NCBI RefSeq assembly: GCF_021811875.1
Contig: NZ_JAJBJD010000004.1
Coordinates: forward strand, 1 to 16,560
DNA from: Candidatus Bandiella numerosa
GTDB taxonomy: Bacteria > Pseudomonadota > Alphaproteobacteria > Rickettsiales > Midichloriaceae
Length of the DNA: 16,560 nucleotides
Direction: 5' to 3'
The translations under genes and the position numbers were made by a program. The notes under the pieces were generated by a model. That model worked only from the letters and a program-made list of their open reading frames with translations. It searched no databases and was not told where the DNA came from. The stretch's first letter is position 1. Each line of letters opens with the position of its first letter. Below are positions 1 through 7,033 of the stretch, piece after piece.

Positions 1-131
1 CTAATATCCAAAGAGAGAATTTTCAAAAAGCTAAATTTATTTGGGATGAAGCTATCCAAGAGATAGCTGCTGCCTAAAATTTAAGGGTCAGGGTTGTGTT
101 GCGGCCATATTTCCATTAACTTGACGGTGCC
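1..131 (+). mobile_element. 3' end of an insertion sequence, family not identified
   Basis: This looks like the distal end of an insertion sequence whose body lies outside the window. Bases 3-77 are the end of an open frame. After its stop come 54 non-coding bases ending in TTAACTTGACGGTGCC (116-131), which abuts the coding sequence of secB. Bases 1-127 recur perfectly, in inverted orientation, at 16434-16560, and the terminal 12-mer recurs as GGCWCCGTCAAG at 16325, 16418 and 16430. Recurrence at separate host junctions is what shows this to be mobile DNA. The family is not assigned: the first eight bases of the end (GGCTCCGT at the right-hand copy) resemble IS6-family ends, but the visible protein tail gave no recognisable match. 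Confidence 0.75.
3..77 (+). CDS. C-terminal fragment of a probable transposase (partial)
   Basis: The frame is open from the window edge and gives 24 residues starting NIQRENFQ and ending EAIQEIAAA before TAA at 75-77. The fragment is too short to show a catalytic motif. I call it a transposase only because it sits just inside a repeated element end and recurs identically at 16484-16558 on the other strand. The rest of the gene lies beyond the left edge. It could instead be a passenger gene of the element. Confidence 0.45.
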   Translation, partial: NIQRENFQKAKFIWDEAIQEIAAA

Positions 132-552
132 GTTTATTGTTATTGTAAAGAGTCATAAAATCTACAGGAGATATGTATAAAGGTAAATAGCCGCCATCTC
201 TTGAAAGATCAGAAATAATCCTTCTAGCGTAAGGAAAAATAATATTAGGACACTGAATAAAAATTATTTTCTCTTTATCCTTCACATCTTTTTCTAAAGT
301 AAAAACACCTGCATATTTCAAATCAATCAAATACTGAATTTCATCTTCAATAACGGATTTAACTTGAATACCTAGCACTACTTCATATGTTTCATTTTGT
401 ATGCCATGAGCCCCTATATCAATTGAAACATCCACTTCTGGTTTATCATTATTTAATAGGCTATACGGAGCTTTTGGATTTTCAAATGATAAATCTTTGA
501 CGTATTGAGCATTAACCAAAACGCTACCATTAATGCCTAATTTTTGCGACAT
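88..552 (-). CDS. secB: Protein-export chaperone SecB, 3' end replaced by mobile-element sequence
   Basis: SecB is the cytosolic tetrameric chaperone that keeps preproteins unfolded and hands them to SecA. The 154-residue product has the family core: an N-terminal strand with QYVKDLSFENP, then CPNIIFPYARRIISDL and a GGYLPLYISPVDF segment near the C-terminus, all SecB hallmarks. Residues 1 to about 140 (ending TLYNNNK) are native. The last 14 residues, beginning RHRQVNGN, are encoded by the insertion-sequence end (bases 88-131), so the true C-terminal tail is lost or replaced. SecB tails are variable and mostly disordered, so the protein may still work. The ATG at 550-552 has no obvious Shine-Dalgarno. 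The gene diverges from the Tim44-domain gene, an arrangement seen in alphaproteobacteria. Confidence 0.93.
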   Translation of the reverse strand: MSQKLGINGSVLVNAQYVKDLSFENPKAPYSLLNNDKPEVDVSIDIGAHGIQNETYEVVLGIQVKSVIEDEIQYLIDLKYAGVFTLEKDVKDKEKIIFIQCPNIIFPYARRIISDLSRDGGYLPLYISPVDFMTLYNNNKRHRQVNGNMAATQP

Positions 553-665
553 AATTAAAATTATAATTCTATTAATTTAACAAAATATATCAAATTTACT
601 TGAAGAATACAAAGATAATATATATTTAAGTATGTAAATAGTTCGTAATATATTAAAGTGAAGCC

Positions 666-1307
666 ATGGACTTAGTTTTTTTAATAGCGATTACTGCCTT
701 TATTGTTTACAAGCTTTTTCAAAGTCTTGGTAGGGAAGATAAAGACTTAAAACAATTCAAACACATAGAACCTGTATTAGATAGTTTAAAAAAACATGTA
801 AATCATGTTAAAAATGTGGAATTTGAAATCATTTCAATAAAGGATGCTAATTTAACCCCAGAGGTAAAAAAGGTGTTCGAAAAATTGCTTATAGAAGAAA
901 AATCTTTCAGCATTAATCATTTTATCGATGGAGCAAAAAAAGCATTTAAGATGATTCTAATAGCTTTTAATTCCAGTGAGATACAAACTTTAAAAGAACT
1001 TTTAGCACCAGATGTTTACGAAAAGTTTATTACAGAAGTAAATGATAGAATTTCGCAGAAAATAAGATATAATGTAACCTTGGTTGGAATAAAAGAAGCA
1101 AACATAATTGATGCAAATATTATAAACGATACTGTCTCCGTTAAACTTGAAATAATTAGTGAGCAAATTATTACTGTTAGAGATAAAGACGAAAATATAA
1201 TCTTTGGTAATGCGAATAAAATTTTACCGATGCGTGACATATGGACTTATAGTAAAAAAATCAAATCAGGAAATCTTTGGCATATAACGCAAACTGAATC
1301 TAAATGA
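666..1307 (+). CDS. Tim44-domain membrane-anchored protein (TimA-like)
   Basis: This 213-residue protein has one N-terminal hydrophobic segment (about residues 3-20) followed by a charged linker and a Tim44-like domain (about residues 75-210). Recognisable features are the F-x-x-GAKKAFKMI helix and the following pattern 'I..FNSSEIQTLKELLAPDVYE', split here to show its halves: a short helix, then LKELLAPDVYEKF. Alphaproteobacterial proteins of this type (TimA of Caulobacter) are inner-membrane relatives of the mitochondrial import component Tim44. Their bacterial role is not settled. The position between secB and mltA is typical of the class. The gene overlaps mltA by four bases (ATGA), so the two are probably co-translated. 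The start ATG at 666 has only a weak upstream AAGTGA. Confidence 0.85.
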   Translation: MDLVFLIAITAFIVYKLFQSLGREDKDLKQFKHIEPVLDSLKKHVNHVKNVEFEIISIKDANLTPEVKKVFEKLLIEEKSFSINHFIDGAKKAFKMILIAFNSSEIQTLKELLAPDVYEKFITEVNDRISQKIRYNVTLVGIKEANIIDANIINDTVSVKLEIISEQIITVRDKDENIIFGNANKILPMRDIWTYSKKIKSGNLWHITQTESK

Positions 1308-2449
1308 AATGCTTAAAATTTAAAAACATACTTTTATTAATTTTTTTTATCATCTTGTGCTCTTGTTCTGGTGATTATAAAAGAAAATACAAAGTTAGGG
1401 AAGCTAAATTTGTTAAAACTGAATACAGTAAAATGGTAGGATGGAGGTATGACACTCATCTTATTAGCCTAAATACATTTGCAAATTCTTGCAAACAGAT
1501 TATAAAACTTGGAGATAATCAACCAATTAGTAAATTGTCGCAGTTAGGTGGCACTGCAATAAATTGGAAGAGAATTTGCCATGATTTAAACAACAAAAAA
1601 ATTAAAACAAACGAACAAGCTAAGGATTTTTTTGAAAAATGGTTTACGCCGTATACAGTACTAGATGGACAAAATAACGCAATTGGTAAATTTACTGGTT
1701 ATTATGAAATTGAGATAAATGGAAGTACTATAAAGACCAGGAGATGTAGCCATCCAGTTTATATGCCTCCCAAAAATCTTTCTCAACATCAACGCAAGAG
1801 TCATCTTTCTCATTCATCAATAAATAATGGCTCTCTAAAAGGAAAAAATTTAGAAATTCTATGGGTCGATAATTATGCGAGATTATACTTCATGCACATC
1901 CAAGGATCTGGCAGAATCAAACTAAATGATGGGAGATTAATTCGTTTAGGCTACGCTGGACAAAATGGGTTTGAGTATAAATCTATTGGCCCCTACTTCA
2001 AAGAATATAATGCAACTGGTATTAATTCTGCACTTGACATGATTGAGTGGCTACATCGAAATCCAAGTGATGGTAAAAAAATTATCGAACGAAATCAATC
2101 ATATGTGTTTTTTAGAAAAATCAACGGTGATGGGCCGATTGCTGCTCAAGGAATACCGCTTACACCTGAGCGATCTATCGCTTTAGACAAGGCTATTTAT
2201 CCTTATGGAACACCAGTTTGGATTGACACATCACTACCCAAAACAAGGAATTATACAGATAGGAAATATAGAAGATTATTTATAACTCAAGATACTGGAG
2301 GTGCTATAAAGGGCGCTATCAGAGGTGATATATTTTTTGGACATGGGAAAAGAGGTGAGGAGTTAGCATGCTACATGAACAACAAAGGAAGACAATATGC
2401 ATTATTTCCAAAAAGTGTTAAGATACCAAGCTACTATCAAACGCATTAG
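1304..2449 (+). CDS. mltA: Membrane-bound lytic murein transglycosylase A (MltA), lipoprotein
   Basis: MltA cleaves the MurNAc-GlcNAc bond of peptidoglycan, producing 1,6-anhydromuropeptides, and is anchored as an outer-membrane lipoprotein. The 381-residue product starts with a hydrophobic signal ending in a lipobox-like LCSC, with the probable lipidated Cys at residue 21. The MltA domain shows GKFTGYYE and YFMHIQGSGRI. The C-terminal 3D (double-psi barrel) domain shows PLTPERSIA, YPYGTPVWID and QDTGGAIKGAIRGD. The catalytic Asp is expected to be D342 in the RGD triplet, by analogy with E. coli MltA, and D330 is the other conserved Asp. The start ATG overlaps the TGA of the Tim44-domain gene. 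Length is close to the family norm and the gene looks intact. Confidence 0.95.
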   Translation: MKCLKFKNILLLIFFIILCSCSGDYKRKYKVREAKFVKTEYSKMVGWRYDTHLISLNTFANSCKQIIKLGDNQPISKLSQLGGTAINWKRICHDLNNKKIKTNEQAKDFFEKWFTPYTVLDGQNNAIGKFTGYYEIEINGSTIKTRRCSHPVYMPPKNLSQHQRKSHLSHSSINNGSLKGKNLEILWVDNYARLYFMHIQGSGRIKLNDGRLIRLGYAGQNGFEYKSIGPYFKEYNATGINSALDMIEWLHRNPSDGKKIIERNQSYVFFRKINGDGPIAAQGIPLTPERSIALDKAIYPYGTPVWIDTSLPKTRNYTDRKYRRLFITQDTGGAIKGAIRGDIFFGHGKRGEELACYMNNKGRQYALFPKSVKIPSYYQTH

Positions 2450-2537
2450 GGCTGGTAATGTTAAATAAATACTTGATAATTTGATACAATCTTAAAAATC
2501 TATAAAAATCATAAATATGGAGTGTCAGGAAGAAACA

Positions 2538-2634
2538 AATATTGCAGTGAAGAATGAATAATCTGCCTAGATTATTCAGGGGCGCACTGCCTTATCGCTA
2601 AATGTCATCAAAAACTGCAGTGGCCGACAATATT
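2538..2634. other. Hairpin-rich spacer, possible bidirectional terminator or structured RNA
   Basis: A perfect 9-bp stem (TGAATAATC at 2555-2563 with GATTATTCA at 2570-2578, loop TGCCTA) is nested inside a second stem (GCAGTG at 2544-2549 with CACTGC at 2585-2590). A further arm, AATATTG at 2538-2544, could pair with CAATATT at 2628-2634. The site lies between the 3' end of mltA and the 3' end of the convergent tRNA-Tyr. No long U-run follows the main stem on either strand, so it is not a classical intrinsic terminator. Read on the minus strand, a short CTGCAG palindrome is followed by five Ts (about 2609-2613) just downstream of tRNA-Tyr. Confidence 0.35.
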
Positions 2635-2719
2635 GGTGGAGGGAGCAGGATTCGAACCTGCGTACGCAAATGCGGGCAGATTTACAGTCTGCTGCCATTG
2701 TCCACTCGGCCATCCCTCC
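2634..2719 (-). tRNA. tRNA-Tyr (GTA), CCA encoded
   Basis: On the minus strand the acceptor stem GGAGGGA pairs with TCCCTCC, followed by discriminator A and an encoded CCA (2634-2636). The anticodon arm reads GCAGA-CTGTAAA-TCTGC, giving anticodon GTA for tyrosine. A long variable arm (CCCGCATTTGCG region) marks it as a type II tRNA, as expected for bacterial tRNA-Tyr. The T arm contains GGTTCGAATCC. It lies downstream of the aldolase gene on the same strand, so read-through from that gene is possible. Confidence 0.97.
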
Positions 2720-2895
2720 GGTTTGTAAGGAACCAAATTAACAAGTTGGATTGAACCATATTTTTAATAAAAATACAAGCTGAATAAATCATAATAATAT
2801 GAAGGTTATTAAATATGGCTATATTCATCCTTTGCCTTGTATTGGTCCAAGGACTCTATCCATTTTTATGCCTATTTGCAATACCGCTCTAGTTT

Positions 2896-3825
2896 TTATC
2901 TAGCGCTTAAGTAAATTTTTATGATATTTGATAATAATTCAACAGCTTCTTTATATGGTCTTTGGAAACTATTTCTACCAATTATAGAGCCATTACCTCC
3001 ACCTTGATTAATAGCTTTTGCTTCATTGTATAGCTCATCTTCATTTTTTGAAGTACCTCCTGAAAATACTACTAACCTTTTTCCATCAAAAGCTGTTTTC
3101 ATTATGTGCGCAACACGATTCGTTAAATTTTTAAACTCATGCATTTCCTTTGAGTAAATACTTACTGCTGATTTATCTTCTATATCCTCAGAAGGCAATT
3201 TTACTTTAATTATATTAGCTCCAATTAAAGCTGCAATATGTGTTGCATAGGCGATAACATCTAATGCGGTTTCACCTTTTTTGGTTAAATCTCCTCCTCT
3301 TGGATATGACCATACAACGGTTGCAAGTCCATGTGCCTTGGCCTCAGAAATCATTTCGGAAATTTCTTGTATCATCTCAAGTGAGCTATCTGATCCTGGA
3401 TATATAGTAAAACCTATTGCAGTACATCCTAAATAAATGGCATCCTGCACATTTGCTATAATAGATTGATTTGGCTCAATATCCTTACTCATTAAGGAAT
3501 TTGAGCTATTGGCTTTGAGTATCAAGGGTATTGTTCCACGAAATTCGTCAGAGATTGCTTCAAGCATTCCCTTGGGTGCAGCATATGCGTTTAACCCTGC
3601 ATCTAGTGCTAATTTTATATGATATTCAGGATCATACGCTACTGGATTCATAGAGAAGCTTTTTGCTGGACCATGTTCAAAACCTTGATCAACTGGTAGA
3701 ATTAGCATTTTTCCAGTTCCAGCCAATTTACCATTCATTAATATTCTTACTAAATTAGACTTCACAGCAGGTGATTCACTTTCATAACCCTTTAAAATCT
3801 TTTTTACATTGTTGGTGAGGTGCAT
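2896..3825 (-). CDS. fbaB: Class I fructose-bisphosphate aldolase, DhnA/FbaB type
   Basis: The enzyme reversibly cleaves fructose 1,6-bisphosphate to dihydroxyacetone phosphate and glyceraldehyde 3-phosphate through a Schiff-base lysine. The 309-residue product is a single TIM barrel of the archaeal/DhnA type: LILPVDQGFEHGP near residues 41-53, WSYPRGGDL at 172-180, IIKVKLP at 205-211 with the candidate Schiff-base Lys at K207 or K209, and phosphate-binding FSGGTS at 254-259 and IIGRNSFQRP at 281-290. It carries no class II zinc-site signature. The start ATG (3823-3825) is preceded on the minus strand by TTAGGGTAATATCTT, a modest Shine-Dalgarno. Rickettsiales with reduced glycolysis keep such an aldolase for gluconeogenesis; that role here is inferred. 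Confidence 0.93.
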   Translation of the reverse strand: MHLTNNVKKILKGYESESPAVKSNLVRILMNGKLAGTGKMLILPVDQGFEHGPAKSFSMNPVAYDPEYHIKLALDAGLNAYAAPKGMLEAISDEFRGTIPLILKANSSNSLMSKDIEPNQSIIANVQDAIYLGCTAIGFTIYPGSDSSLEMIQEISEMISEAKAHGLATVVWSYPRGGDLTKKGETALDVIAYATHIAALIGANIIKVKLPSEDIEDKSAVSIYSKEMHEFKNLTNRVAHIMKTAFDGKRLVVFSGGTSKNEDELYNEAKAINQGGGNGSIIGRNSFQRPYKEAVELLSNIIKIYLSAR

Positions 3826-3853
3826 AAGATATTACCCTAAAATCTTTTTCTGG

Positions 3854-3882
3854 ATGCTATTTGAATGTTAACGCATTTTCAA
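3854..3882 (-). promoter_or_regulatory. Candidate promoter of the aldolase gene
   Basis: On the minus strand TTGAAA (3877-3882) and TAGCAT (3854-3859) are separated by exactly 17 bases and lie about 30 bases upstream of the aldolase start. The matches to sigma-70 consensus are 5/6 and 4/6. In such AT-rich DNA chance matches are common. Confidence 0.4.
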
Positions 3883-4044
3883 CATAAAAAATTTATATCA
3901 GCAATTTGCAATAAGGGGTGCAAAAAATAAGGGTGCGAAATTGAAGTATCAAATATAGTTAATTTGGAACCCAGTAATACACTGGCTATAACAAATTTCT
4001 TATCCCCTAACCTCAACAATACCCCTTAGAGTATCCCAAAATTG

Positions 4045-4073
4045 TTGACATAATAGAAAACTAAATGTAAGAC
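4045..4073 (+). promoter_or_regulatory. Candidate promoter of the tRNA-Gly-tuf unit
   Basis: A perfect -35 hexamer TTGACA (4045-4050) is followed after 17 bases by a poor -10 match TAAGAC (4068-4073). Transcription would start some 25 bases before the tRNA. A consensus -35 is fitting for a stable-RNA and EF-Tu promoter. No other good candidate is seen before tuf, so this promoter may also feed the ribosomal protein operon. Confidence 0.4.
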
Positions 4074-4104
4074 TTTCATATAAAACATAGGTCGTGGCTT
4101 TTTA

Positions 4105-4178
4105 GCGGATGTAGCTCAATGGTAGAGCCCCAGCCTTCCAAGCTGGTTATGTGGGTTCGATTCCCGTCATCCGCTCCA
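4105..4178 (+). tRNA. tRNA-Gly (TCC), CCA encoded
   Basis: The acceptor stem GCGGATG pairs with CATCCGC, followed by discriminator T and an encoded CCA (4176-4178). The anticodon arm is CCAGC-CTTCCAA-GCTGG, giving anticodon TCC for glycine. The T arm is GTGGGTTCGATTCCCGT. It lies 47 bases upstream of tuf on the same strand and is probably co-transcribed with it, as tRNA-Gly is with tufB in many proteobacteria. Confidence 0.97.
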
Positions 4179-4225
4179 TAATGCATATGTGTTGACCAAG
4201 AAAAATAAAAAAGGAGAACGAAAAA

Positions 4226-5407
4226 ATGGCAGAAGGAAAATTTGAGAGAACTAAACCGCACGTAAACACAGGGACGATAGGGCATGTGGACCATGGGAAG
4301 ACGACGTTAACGGCGGCGATAACGAAGTATTTTGGGAAGAGAGCGATAAGATATGATGAGATAGATAAAGCGCCAGAGGAGAAAGAAAGAGGGATAACAA
4401 TAAATTCAGCGCATGTGGAGTATGAAACAGAAGGAAGGCATTATGCACACGTGGACTGTCCTGGGCATGCGGATTATGTGAAGAATATGATAACAGGTGC
4501 AGCACAGATGGATGGTGCGATATTAGTAGTGAGTGCAGTAGATGGACCGATGCCACAAACAAGAGAGCATATATTGTTAGCAAAGCAAGTGGGGATAGGA
4601 ACGCTAGTAGTATTCCTGAACAAGGTAGATATGGTGGAAGATGAAGAGTTATTAGAATTAGTAGAAATGGAAGTGAGAGAGTTATTGACAAAGTATGGAT
4701 TTGATGGAGATGCGGCAAGAGTGGTTAGAGGGTCGGCACTGAAGGCATTAACAGAAGACGGAACGGAATTAGGAGAGAAGGCAATAAGAGAGTTGATGAA
4801 GGTAGTGGATGAAGCAATACCAATGCCAAAAAGAGATATAGAAAAACCATTTTTAATGCCAATAGAGGATGTATTTTCAATATCAGGGCGTGGTACAGTG
4901 GTGACAGGAAGGATAGAGCAAGGGAAAATAAAAGTAGGAGAAGAAGTAGAGATAGTGGGGATAAGGAAGGAGAGTAAGAAGACAAAATGCACAGGCGTGG
5001 AAATGTTCAAGAAGGAGCTTGAAGAAGGGATGGCAGGAGATAATGCAGGGTTATTGCTAAGAGGGATAGCGAAGGAAGAGGTGGAAAGAGGGCAAGTGTT
5101 AGCGAAGCCAGGAAGTATAACGCCGCATACTAAGTTTAAAGCAGAAGTGTATGTACTTAAGAAAGAAGAAGGAGGAAGGCACACACCGTTTTTCAAGAAT
5201 TACAGGCCACAGTTTTATTTTAGAACAACGGATGTAACAGGAACTGTAGAATTGAAAGAAGGAGTGGAGATGGTAATGCCAGGAGATAACACAGAGATAG
5301 TTGTGGAATTGATATCGCCAATAGCAATGGATAAAGGTTTAAAGTTTGCAATCAGAGAAGGCGGTAAGACTGTTGGTGCTGGTGTTGTTGCTGAAGTTAT
5401 TAAATAA
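4226..5407 (+). CDS. tuf: Translation elongation factor Tu
   Basis: EF-Tu is the GTPase that delivers aminoacyl-tRNA to the ribosomal A site. The 393-residue product has the full set of G motifs: GHVDHGKT at 19-26, RGITIN near 55-60, DCPGH at 77-81, NKVD at 132-135 and GSALKAL at the G5 position. Domains 2 and 3 end in the conserved [12 protein letters not shown] tail. The start has a strong Shine-Dalgarno (AAGGAG). Codon use is unusual: nearly all synonymous choices end in A or G (24 of 26 Ile are ATA; Gly mostly GGG/GGA; Val mostly GTA/GTG) until about base 5335. From there the last 24 codons turn to GGT, GTT, GCT, ACT and ATT. The neighbours do not share this bias. The gene sits 17 bases before rpsJ. 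Neither fusA nor rpsL/rpsG precedes it. Confidence 0.98.
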   Translation: MAEGKFERTKPHVNTGTIGHVDHGKTTLTAAITKYFGKRAIRYDEIDKAPEEKERGITINSAHVEYETEGRHYAHVDCPGHADYVKNMITGAAQMDGAILVVSAVDGPMPQTREHILLAKQVGIGTLVVFLNKVDMVEDEELLELVEMEVRELLTKYGFDGDAARVVRGSALKALTEDGTELGEKAIRELMKVVDEAIPMPKRDIEKPFLMPIEDVFSISGRGTVVTGRIEQGKIKVGEEVEIVGIRKESKKTKCTGVEMFKKELEEGMAGDNAGLLLRGIAKEEVERGQVLAKPGSITPHTKFKAEVYVLKKEEGGRHTPFFKNYRPQFYFRTTDVTGTVELKEGVEMVMPGDNTEIVVELISPIAMDKGLKFAIREGGKTVGAGVVAEVIK

Positions 5408-5424
5408 TTTATGGGGTCCTTGAT

Positions 5425-5757
5425 ATGAGTTTTCAGCAATCTATAGAATTAAAATTAAAAGCTTTTGAGCCAAGGGTTTTGGATAAGGCTGTTAGTGAGA
5501 TAGTAGATACTATTTCCAGAATTGGTGCTAGATATAAAGGGCCAATACCAATGCCTAGAAAAATTAGTAGGTTTACAGTTAATAGATCGACGCATATTGA
5601 TAAAAAATCCAGAGAGCAGTTTGAAATTAGAGATCATTCAAGATTTTTAATTATTGAAGCTTCTCCTCAAACTGTAGATGCATTAATGAAATTGGATATA
5701 GCAGCTGGTGTGGATATTCAAATTAAAATGAAGGGAGCTGAAAATGAAGGAAAGTAG
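5425..5757 (+). CDS. rpsJ: 30S ribosomal protein S10
   Basis: S10 is part of the 30S head and, as NusE, of transcription antitermination complexes. The 110-residue product is slightly longer than the usual 103-105, mostly at both ends. It contains [14 protein letters not shown] and [21 protein letters not shown], the loop that inserts into the 30S head, then [11 protein letters not shown]. It opens the S10 operon, but only 17 bases separate it from tuf, leaving no room for the long L4-binding leader of the E. coli operon. Its last 14 bases overlap the start of rplC. Confidence 0.97.
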   Translation: MSFQQSIELKLKAFEPRVLDKAVSEIVDTISRIGARYKGPIPMPRKISRFTVNRSTHIDKKSREQFEIRDHSRFLIIEASPQTVDALMKLDIAAGVDIQIKMKGAENEGK

Positions 5758-6397
5758 ATGTGGTGTTATAGCTAAAAAAATAGGTATGACTCAAATTTTT
5801 AAAGATAATGGAGAAGTTGTCCCTGTTACTGTGCTTCATGTAGATGAGAATGTTGTATTATCAGTGAAAAATGAAGAAAAAAATGGCTATGATAGTTTGC
5901 AAATAGCGGCATTTGATCAAAAAATGCAGAGATTATCAAAAAGCATTAGAGGTATATTTGAAAAAGCAAAGGTAGCGCCAAAAAAGAAAATCAAGGAATT
6001 TTCTATTAATAAAAAATATGCGCTGAAAGTAGGTGATATAATAAATGTTAATCACTTCAAAAAAGGGCAATATGTTGATATTACTGGTACATCTATAGGT
6101 AAGGGTTATGCAGGTGTTATGAAAAGGCATAATTTTAGGGGATTAGAAGCTTCTCATGGTGTTTCAATAAGTCATAGATCAGCTGGTTCAACTGGGCAAT
6201 GTCAAGATCCAGGAAAGGTATTTAAGGGTAAAAAAATGGCTGGGCGATTAGGTGGTGAAAAGGTAACTAAGCAGAATATTCTTATAGTAGATATTGATAG
6301 TGAATTAAATGTTTTGCTGGTTAAAGGTGCGGTACCTGGTAACAAAAATGGATATTTGTATATAAGGGATGCTATCAAAAAAGCGTTACCATGTTAA
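5744..6397 (+). CDS. rplC: 50S ribosomal protein L3
   Basis: L3 is an early-assembly 50S protein whose long loop reaches the peptidyl transferase centre. The 217-residue product starts [18 protein letters not shown], the family N-terminus. It carries [19 protein letters not shown], then [16 protein letters not shown] and [15 protein letters not shown], the most conserved part. The ATG at 5744 lies inside the end of rpsJ and is preceded by AAGGGAG (5731-5737), a good Shine-Dalgarno that supports this start. The next upstream or downstream alternatives are not in frame with the conserved start. Confidence 0.97.
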   Translation: MKESRCGVIAKKIGMTQIFKDNGEVVPVTVLHVDENVVLSVKNEEKNGYDSLQIAAFDQKMQRLSKSIRGIFEKAKVAPKKKIKEFSINKKYALKVGDIINVNHFKKGQYVDITGTSIGKGYAGVMKRHNFRGLEASHGVSISHRSAGSTGQCQDPGKVFKGKKMAGRLGGEKVTKQNILIVDIDSELNVLLVKGAVPGNKNGYLYIRDAIKKALPC

Positions 6398-6412
6398 TTA
6401 TTGAGGTATGAT

Positions 6413-7033
6413 ATGTATTTAGAAGTATTGAGCTCTGAAAATAAGGTTTTAAGAAAGATTGATGCAAATATTTTTGACATTAAGGATATTAGGTACGATT
6501 TAATTCATCAATTAGTTTTATGGCAGCAGGCAAAAAAAAGATCGCCTATAAGTCATGCTAAGGGAATTTCAGAAGTAAAAGGTTCAACGAGAAAAATTTA
6601 TAAGCAAAAAGGTACTGGTAAAGCGAGGCATGGTAGTATAAGGGGTGCGCAGTTTGTGGGTGGAGGAATAATATTTGGGCCAAGTAAAAATAAAGTGTAT
6701 GACTATAAGGTTAATAAAAAGGTAAAAAAAATAGCATTGTTGAATGCTTTAGCATTGAAATATAGAGATAAATCTATTACTGTACACGAGCACTTAAAAG
6801 TTGATACATATAAATTTAAAGATTTTTCAAAGATGTACGGAGATAAATTATCATCACAAAAAACGCTGTTTATAGATAGTAATTTTGATGATAATTTTGT
6901 AAAATCTATTGGAAATAATCATAAAGTTGACAGACTATGTTTAGCTGGAATAAATGTGTTAGATATAATAAGGCATGATAAAATACATTTTTCTGAAGAT
7001 GCATTTAATGGTATATTAGCGAGGTTTAAGTGA
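6413..7033 (+). CDS. rplD: 50S ribosomal protein L4
   Basis: L4 lines part of the peptide exit tunnel and, in E. coli, represses its own operon. I place the start at ATG 6413 (206 residues, MYLEVLSSENK), because GAGG at 6403-6406 sits seven bases upstream. A TTG at 6401 would add four residues but lies upstream of that site. The product shows the extended tunnel loop RGSTRKIYKQKGTGKAR-type sequence (KGSTRKIYKQKGTGKARHGS) and GGGIIFGPSKNKVYDYKVNKK. The C-terminal part matches the family fold less closely but has normal length. Its TGA overlaps the GTG start of rplW. Confidence 0.95.
   Translation: MYLEVLSSENKVLRKIDANIFDIKDIRYDLIHQLVLWQQAKKRSPISHAKGISEVKGSTRKIYKQKGTGKARHGSIRGAQFVGGGIIFGPSKNKVYDYKVNKKVKKIALLNALALKYRDKSITVHEHLKVDTYKFKDFSKMYGDKLSSQKTLFIDSNFDDNFVKSIGNNHKVDRLCLAGINVLDIIRHDKIHFSEDAFNGILARFK

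Larger units (their letters stand above)
3826..4104. other. Divergent intergenic spacer between aldolase and tRNA-Gly
   Basis: This 279-base stretch has no convincing gene. It holds the candidate aldolase promoter (minus) and the tRNA-Gly/tuf promoter (plus). It also has an imperfect tandem repeat, AATAAGGGGTGCA at 3910-3922 and AATAAGGGTGCGA at 3926-3938, and the sequence TAAGGGGT (3912-3919) recurs inverted as ACCCCTTA (4021-4028). A small hairpin, CCAGT-AATAC-ACTGG, lies at 3971-3985. These could be protein-binding sites; no function is established. Confidence 0.5.

Noticed and set aside
600..628. TTGAAG and TATTTA as a promoter for the Tim44-domain gene
   Set aside because: The spacing is acceptable but both boxes are poor, and the spacer is almost all A and T, so a chance match is likely.
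1016..1240. Minus-strand frame of 74 codons within the Tim44-domain gene
   Set aside because: It is a shadow of the real gene in another frame, hydrophobic by composition, with no start signal.
2799..2903. 34-codon plus-strand frame between tRNA-Tyr and the aldolase gene
   Set aside because: There is no Shine-Dalgarno, no recognisable similarity, and it overlaps the 3' end of the aldolase gene.
4076..4294. 72-codon minus-strand frame containing GADDGNRTHITSLEGWG
   Set aside because: This is the antisense of tRNA-Gly, a well-known spurious protein call in bacterial genomes.
4251..5196. Long antisense reading frames inside tuf (4251-4718, 4474-5196, 4725-4985, minus)
   Set aside because: They result from the purine-ending codon bias of tuf, which removes stops on the other strand. 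The products are low-complexity Ser/Leu/Pro-rich or hydrophobic and lack start signals.
6401..6412. TTG start for L4
   Set aside because: The GAGG ribosome-binding site lies downstream of the TTG and is well spaced for ATG 6413.
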